Shown: positions 59,342 to 64,000 of the stretch, one piece after another
Layout: every line of letters begins with the position of its first letter
Numbering within the stretch: the first letter of the stretch is position 1
Origin: Thiohalobacter thiocyanaticus
Lineage (GTDB): Bacteria; Pseudomonadota; Gammaproteobacteria; Thiohalobacterales; Thiohalobacteraceae
Direction of reading: 5' to 3'
Assembly (NCBI RefSeq): GCF_002356355.1
Contig: NZ_AP018052.1
Span: 3,150,501 to 3,214,500, forward strand
DNA length: 64,000 nucleotides
Position numbers and translations under genes: made by a program
The notes under the pieces: model-generated
The model's database searches: none
What the model was told of the DNA's origin: nothing
Seen by the model: only the letters and a program-made list of their open reading frames with translations

Positions 59342-61051
59342 ATGTTCAATCAGGGCCTCCCCGATTCCCCGTGGATCACTCGCGGCCCGCACTTCGCCGG
59401 TAGCACGATTCCACTGAATCGCCTGCATGTTGCCGTAGCTGCTGTCCAGCGGCTTCAATTCGTGCCCCATGGCCTTCAGCTGCTGCTGCATTTCAGCACC
59501 AAATGCCTCCGGCTCGAACTGGATCACATCCGGCAGATACTGGTGATGGAAGCGCGGCTCGCTGACCCAATCCTGCACCGGCTTGTCCGCGGCAAAACCC
59601 AGAATACCGTGCAGCACCATGGTGATGATGCGGCTCCCGCCGGGCGTGCCCAGGATAGCGACGCGGTCATCGGTCTCGACGAAGGTCGGCGACATGCTGG
59701 ACAGCATGCGCTTGCCGGGGGCGATGGCATTGGCCTCGGTGCCGACCAGGCCGTAGGCGTTGGGCACGCCCGGCTTGGCGGAGAAGTCGTCCATTTCGTC
59801 GTTGAGCAGCACGCCGGTGCCCGGCACCACGAAGCCCGCGCCGAAGGGATAGTTGATGCTGAGTGTGGCCGCGACCCGGTTGCCCTCCCGGTCCAGGATG
59901 GAGAAGTGGGTGGTGTGATTGCCGCCGCCGAAGGCCTCCGGTCCCGGCAGCGAGGCACTCGGCGTGGCCTGGTCGCGGCGGATGCCGTTGCGCAGGCCGG
60001 CGGCATAATGCGGGCTGGTGAGCATCGCCACCGGCACCTCGACGTAATCGGTATCGCCCAGATACACCGCGCGATCGCGGTAGGCGCGGCGCATGGCCTC
60101 GACTATAAGATGCGTGCGTTCGACCTCGCACAGGTCCTGCAGCCCGTAGCCTTCGAGGATGTTGAGCATGGTCACCAGGGCGATGCCGCCCGAGGACGGC
60201 GGTGCGGCGCTGGTGATGCGCATACCGTGGTACTCGCCGCGCACAGGCTCGCGCTCGATGACTTCATATTCATCCAGATCCCGCTGCGTCCAGATGCCGC
60301 CGGCCGCCCGCACGCCCGTGACCAGCCGGTCCGCGACCTTGCCGGCATAGAAGCCGTCCCGCCCCTGCCCGGCCAGGGCCTGCAGCGTATCTGCCAACTC
60401 AGGCTGACGGATCACCACACCCTCGGCGGGCACCTCGCCCTCGCGCAGAAAGATGCGTGCCGCATCGGCGGACTCCCGCAGAACATCCCGGCGGAATGCC
60501 GCCATGCGGCGGTAATGGGCCTCCACCTCGAAGCCCGCGCGCGCCAGCCGGATCGCCGGCGCCAGACTCCGGGCCAGCGGCAGGCGACCGTATTGCTCCG
60601 CCAGGTGCACCAGCGCCGCCGGCTCGCCCGGGATCCCGGCCGCCAGCGGTCCGTTCATGGAGGCACCGGGGATCAGATTACCTGCGTCGTCGAGATACAT
60701 ATCCCGGTGCGCGGCCAGCGGCGCCCGTTCCCGGCCGTCGATCATGACATCACGGTTCTCAGTCGCGACATGCAGCAGCCAGAAACCGCCGCCACCGATG
60801 CCGGAACCGTAGGGCTCGACCACCGCCAGCGCAGCGCTGACCGCCACGGCGGCATCGAAGGCATTGCCGCCCGCGGCCAGGATCTCGAAACCGGCCGCGG
60901 TGGCGTGCGGATGCGCGGAGGCAATCGCGGTGGCGCCGGGACGCTCGGCAGCGGAGGCCACCTGCACGGGGACGCCCACCACCAATAAGCTCAATGCCAG
61001 CACGGGCAGAGACTGCAATAGAGACAGGCAGTAGCGGAGTCGCTGGAACAT
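59321..61051 (-). CDS. ggt: Gamma-glutamyltransferase
   Basis: Cleaves the gamma-glutamyl bond of glutathione and transfers it; periplasmic, self-processing. 576 residues. The signal sequence (about 1-34, VQVASAAERPG) precedes GATAIASAHPHATAAGFEILAAGGNAFDAAVA. The autoprocessing and catalytic Thr is in GGNHTTHFSILDREGN. SPTF and GTPGGSRI form the substrate and oxyanion sites. The C-terminus after DPRGIGEALIEH is VGRVSP, encoded entirely by the palindromic repeat, which also supplies the stop. Confidence 0.95.
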   Translation of the reverse strand: MFQRLRYCLSLLQSLPVLALSLLVVGVPVQVASAAERPGATAIASAHPHATAAGFEILAAGGNAFDAAVAVSAALAVVEPYGSGIGGGGFWLLHVATENRDVMIDGRERAPLAAHRDMYLDDAGNLIPGASMNGPLAAGIPGEPAALVHLAEQYGRLPLARSLAPAIRLARAGFEVEAHYRRMAAFRRDVLRESADAARIFLREGEVPAEGVVIRQPELADTLQALAGQGRDGFYAGKVADRLVTGVRAAGGIWTQRDLDEYEVIEREPVRGEYHGMRITSAAPPSSGGIALVTMLNILEGYGLQDLCEVERTHLIVEAMRRAYRDRAVYLGDTDYVEVPVAMLTSPHYAAGLRNGIRRDQATPSASLPGPEAFGGGNHTTHFSILDREGNRVAATLSINYPFGAGFVVPGTGVLLNDEMDDFSAKPGVPNAYGLVGTEANAIAPGKRMLSSMSPTFVETDDRVAILGTPGGSRIITMVLHGILGFAADKPVQDWVSEPRFHHQYLPDVIQFEPEAFGAEMQQQLKAMGHELKPLDSSYGNMQAIQWNRATGEVRAASDPRGIGEALIEHVGRVSP

Positions 61052-61103
61052 GGGATCTTACCTGGTCGCGAACATGAGATTAGTCACGATAAGGCGAATA
61101 CAG

Positions 61104-61131
61104 AAAAAAACAAGGCGGCCATTCGGCCGCC
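61104..61131 (-). terminator. Rho-independent terminator of the VPLPA-CTERM gene
   Basis: The stem GGCGGCC/GGCCGCC (61114-61120, 61125-61131) with loop ATTC is followed on the minus strand by a seven-T run (complement of 61104-61110). It lies about 30 bases after the stop codon at 61162. Confidence 0.88.
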
Positions 61132-61161
61132 CTGTGTGTCAGGATAAACTGTTACTGTCGT

Positions 61162-61875
61162 TTAGTACCGACGCCGCGCAATCCCGACCAGGCCCAGCAG
61201 GCCGGAACCGAACAGCCATACTGCCGCCGGCACCGGGATAGCAGAAGGCGGAATCACCTGATCCGGGTCGTTGACAAAACTCTCACTGCCGCCGCTGTCA
61301 AAGGCTATGACATGCATGCCCACACGCAGATCGCCTGAAATCAAATCAGCAATTATATCGTTGAAGGTTTTGCCGGTCTTGAGATCGAACACGACATCCA
61401 GCCATTCACCCGGGTTGACCCCCTTCTTGGGAGGCGGCGGATCAGACTCAGCCTTGAAATACCCTGTCACTTCAAACTTCGGGGTAATCGAATCACCACC
61501 CGGCAAATCCGGAGGACTTGCATCACCCGCTGTCCATGAATCACCCGCACTGTGACTCACGTCGGCTATACCAAGCAGTTCGCCATCATCGAAATAGACT
61601 TCGGTGATAGCTGAATCAGCCGACCCGGAATTATTGAAACGGAAATTAACCTGGTTTCCACCCGGATCAGTGACATCCACGGTCAGCTGGCTTTCACCGA
61701 TAGCGCAATCGCCCGAGTCGTTACCGGTGATGCACATGAAGTCCAGGCTGACCGCCGATACTGGCCCGGCGAATGCGAATGCAGCTACCGCCGCAAGTCC
61801 GCCGAGGAAACGGCGAGCCCAGTCCGACAAGCCGCTGCACGACCACAGCATATCCCTACTATTTTGATACTCCAT
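61162..61875 (-). CDS. VPLPA-CTERM sorting-domain exported protein
   Basis: 237 residues. A signal peptide (about 25-43, ending VSAVS) leads to a beta-rich mature region with few cysteines (CITGNDSGDC) and a proline-rich spacer (SDPPPPKKG). The C-terminus is a textbook exosortase signal: IPVPAAVWLFGSGLLGLVG followed by IARRRY. Such proteins are cleaved and handed to the surface or exopolysaccharide matrix by an exosortase, which is not in this window. The start is the ATG with GGAGGAG eight bases upstream. Confidence 0.88.
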   Translation of the reverse strand: MEYQNSRDMLWSCSGLSDWARRFLGGLAAVAAFAFAGPVSAVSLDFMCITGNDSGDCAIGESQLTVDVTDPGGNQVNFRFNNSGSADSAITEVYFDDGELLGIADVSHSAGDSWTAGDASPPDLPGGDSITPKFEVTGYFKAESDPPPPKKGVNPGEWLDVVFDLKTGKTFNDIIADLISGDLRVGMHVIAFDSGGSESFVNDPDQVIPPSAIPVPAAVWLFGSGLLGLVGIARRRY

Positions 61876-62154
61876 GGGTTTTTCTCCTCCAGGCAAGCCT
61901 GCTGTTGTTCTTGTTCGTTGGCGCTGTTGTCATTATTGCGCGCATCTGGCATCCGAGTTGTTGATTGCGGATGCAATTTTTACATTGACTTTCAAGCAAT
62001 ATTTATTCCCGGCAATGTTTTATCTTGAAACACAGTGGGTTATGCGTTACGTCAGAGATAGCACTACCCGGACTTGCAAACTTTTCCGACATGTTCGTGC
62101 GACGGAGAACGGATAAGCCGGAAATAATTATTCAAAAAATATAGTGGGTTGCAT
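61876..62154. other. Gene-free AT-rich interval upstream of the VPLPA-CTERM gene
   Basis: This is the most AT-rich stretch of the window. It contains no supported gene. A weak dyad TTTCAAG/CTTGAAA (61990-61996, 62034-62040) and a repeated AGTGGGTT (62033-62041 area and 62143-62150) are seen. I looked for a sigma-54 promoter toward the minus strand and found none. The promoter of the gene ending at 61162 must lie here. Confidence 0.5.
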
Positions 62155-62181
62155 ACAAAACACCGGGCAGAAGGCCCGGTG
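62155..62181 (-). terminator. Rho-independent terminator of the ferredoxin gene
   Basis: CACCGGGC (62161-62168) pairs with GCCCGGTG (62174-62181), loop AGAAG, followed on the minus strand by TTTTG. It lies 41 bases after the ferredoxin stop codon. Confidence 0.85.
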
Positions 62182-62221
62182 TTAAGGATTTCGTCGGTAA
62201 GTGGGTGGAAACGGCCTGGGA

Positions 62222-62488
<267 letters not shown>

Positions 62489-62537
62489 TCAGGACTGCCG
62501 CGCCGGGCGCGCGGGGGTATATCAGATGAAAGCGATA

Positions 62538-63627
<1,090 letters not shown>

Positions 63628-63711
63628 GACTTCCCCATAGCTGATGAAATATCGAAGGGTGACGGGACCGGCCGCAGATCCGACCGCGGAGGCTCGACCG
63701 TCGCGGAAACC

Positions 63712-63815
63712 GGCAAGGCCACGGACTTGATGCCGGAACGCCCGGGAGGCATCCCTGCAGGCTTGGCGGCCGCGTCCCTGCGGCCGACATCCGGCATCAA
63801 GTCCGTGGCCTTGCC
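63712..63815. repeat. Perfect 26-bp inverted repeat with 52-base centre
   Basis: The arms 63712-63737 and 63790-63815 are exact reverse complements (outer end GGCAAGGCCACGGAC, inner end TTGATGCCGGA). The centre is GC-rich and contains a smaller CGGCCGC/GCGGCCG pairing. It has no T-run and no obvious gene. It occupies the interval between rsmD and the partial VPLPA-CTERM gene. Confidence 0.8.
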
Positions 63816-63888
63816 TGCCCCAGTCCCCACGCCTGGAAGCGGAACATCATCCGGGCGCCCGGGGACGGGGTCAATGCGGACGCAGCAG

Positions 63889-64000
63889 TCAGGCGGTCTC
63901 GTGGCGGCGCAGCCGGGTGCCCAGCAGTGCCAGCCCCGACCCCATGAGCCAGACCGCCGCCGGGACCGGTACGGCGCTGATGGCCGTGGTCCCGGGCGTG
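63889..64000 (-). CDS. VPLPA-CTERM sorting-domain protein, C-terminal end only
   Basis: The minus-strand frame reaching the stop at 63889-63891 reads AISAVPVPAAVWLMGSG then LALLGTRLRRHETA. This is an exosortase sorting signal: the VPxPAAxWL motif, a hydrophobic helix and an Arg-rich tail. The rest of the gene lies beyond the window. It is a second exosortase substrate about 2 kb from the one at 61162. Confidence 0.8.
   Translation of the reverse strand, partial: TPGTTAISAVPVPAAVWLMGSGLALLGTRLRRHETA

Noticed and set aside
61876-61980. Possible sigma-54 promoter in front of the VPLPA-CTERM gene
   Set aside because: No GG-N10-GC arrangement with TGGC and TTGC could be found on the minus strand, although such genes are under RpoN control in some other bacteria.

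Overview
This is GC-rich chromosomal DNA from a gammaproteobacterium. The gene order matches two Pseudomonas aeruginosa neighbourhoods that lie far apart there: pil-chp / gshB / tonB / yqgE / ruvX / pyrRBC' / pilU / pilT / yggS / proC / yggT, and crc-xthA / pyrE / argB / algC / dut / coaBC / radC / rpmB-rpmG. The ferrooxidans-type glutamate-cysteine ligase and the VPLPA-CTERM proteins suggest a Chromatiales-like relative rather than Pseudomonas itself. The lineage is inference. I see no tRNA, rRNA, CRISPR array, prophage or intact insertion sequence.

Layout. 1-6.4 kb: the end of rsmE, then a membrane sensor kinase and an NtrC-type sigma-54 activator. They are flanked by two small secreted-protein genes, each with a good sigma-54 (-24/-12) promoter, followed by an SLC13-type anion transporter. 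6.8-18.5 kb: a complete Pil-Chp chemosensory operon (pilG-pilH-pilI-pilJ-pilK-chpA-chpB-chpC) on the minus strand. 18.7-27.7 kb: a tightly overlapping plus-strand run: gshA, gshB, apbE, a NusG-domain-II protein, a Gx transporter, tonB, yqgE, ruvX, pyrR, pyrB and a zinc-site-deficient pyrC'. 28-31.6 kb: a PyrK-like reductase, a SelW-like protein, and pilT-pilU on the minus strand. 31.8-37 kb: yggS-proC-yggT-yggU, a monocistronic dynamin-like GTPase and a DUF4426 protein. 37-48 kb: a UreH/TauE-like membrane protein, exonuclease III, pyrE, a TauE/SafE transporter, a DUF4124 protein, argB, a long AlgC, dut, coaBC, radC and rpmB-rpmG. 48-64 kb: a fatty-acid desaturase, an EAL-HDOD protein, an orphan HyuA, a Gld-like ABC system with a DUF4340 protein, an Lpd-like flavoenzyme, mutM, ggt, two VPLPA-CTERM proteins (one cut by the window edge), a ferredoxin, coaD and rsmD.

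How the genes work together. Type IV pilus twitching motors (PilT, PilU) and their chemosensory control (Pil-Chp) dominate the left half. Pyrimidine synthesis (pyrR, pyrB, pyrC', pyrE), glutathione synthesis (gshA, gshB) and turnover (ggt), CoA synthesis (coaBC, coaD), and translation and repair functions (rsmE, rsmD, rpmB, rpmG, ruvX, radC, mutM, xthA) make up most of the rest.

Two things stand out beyond ordinary genes. One is the apparently self-contained sigma-54 circuit at 1.2-4.9 kb. The other is a dense set of palindromic intergenic repeats of several families. Some of these overlap and supply the stop codons of mutM, ggt and hyuA.
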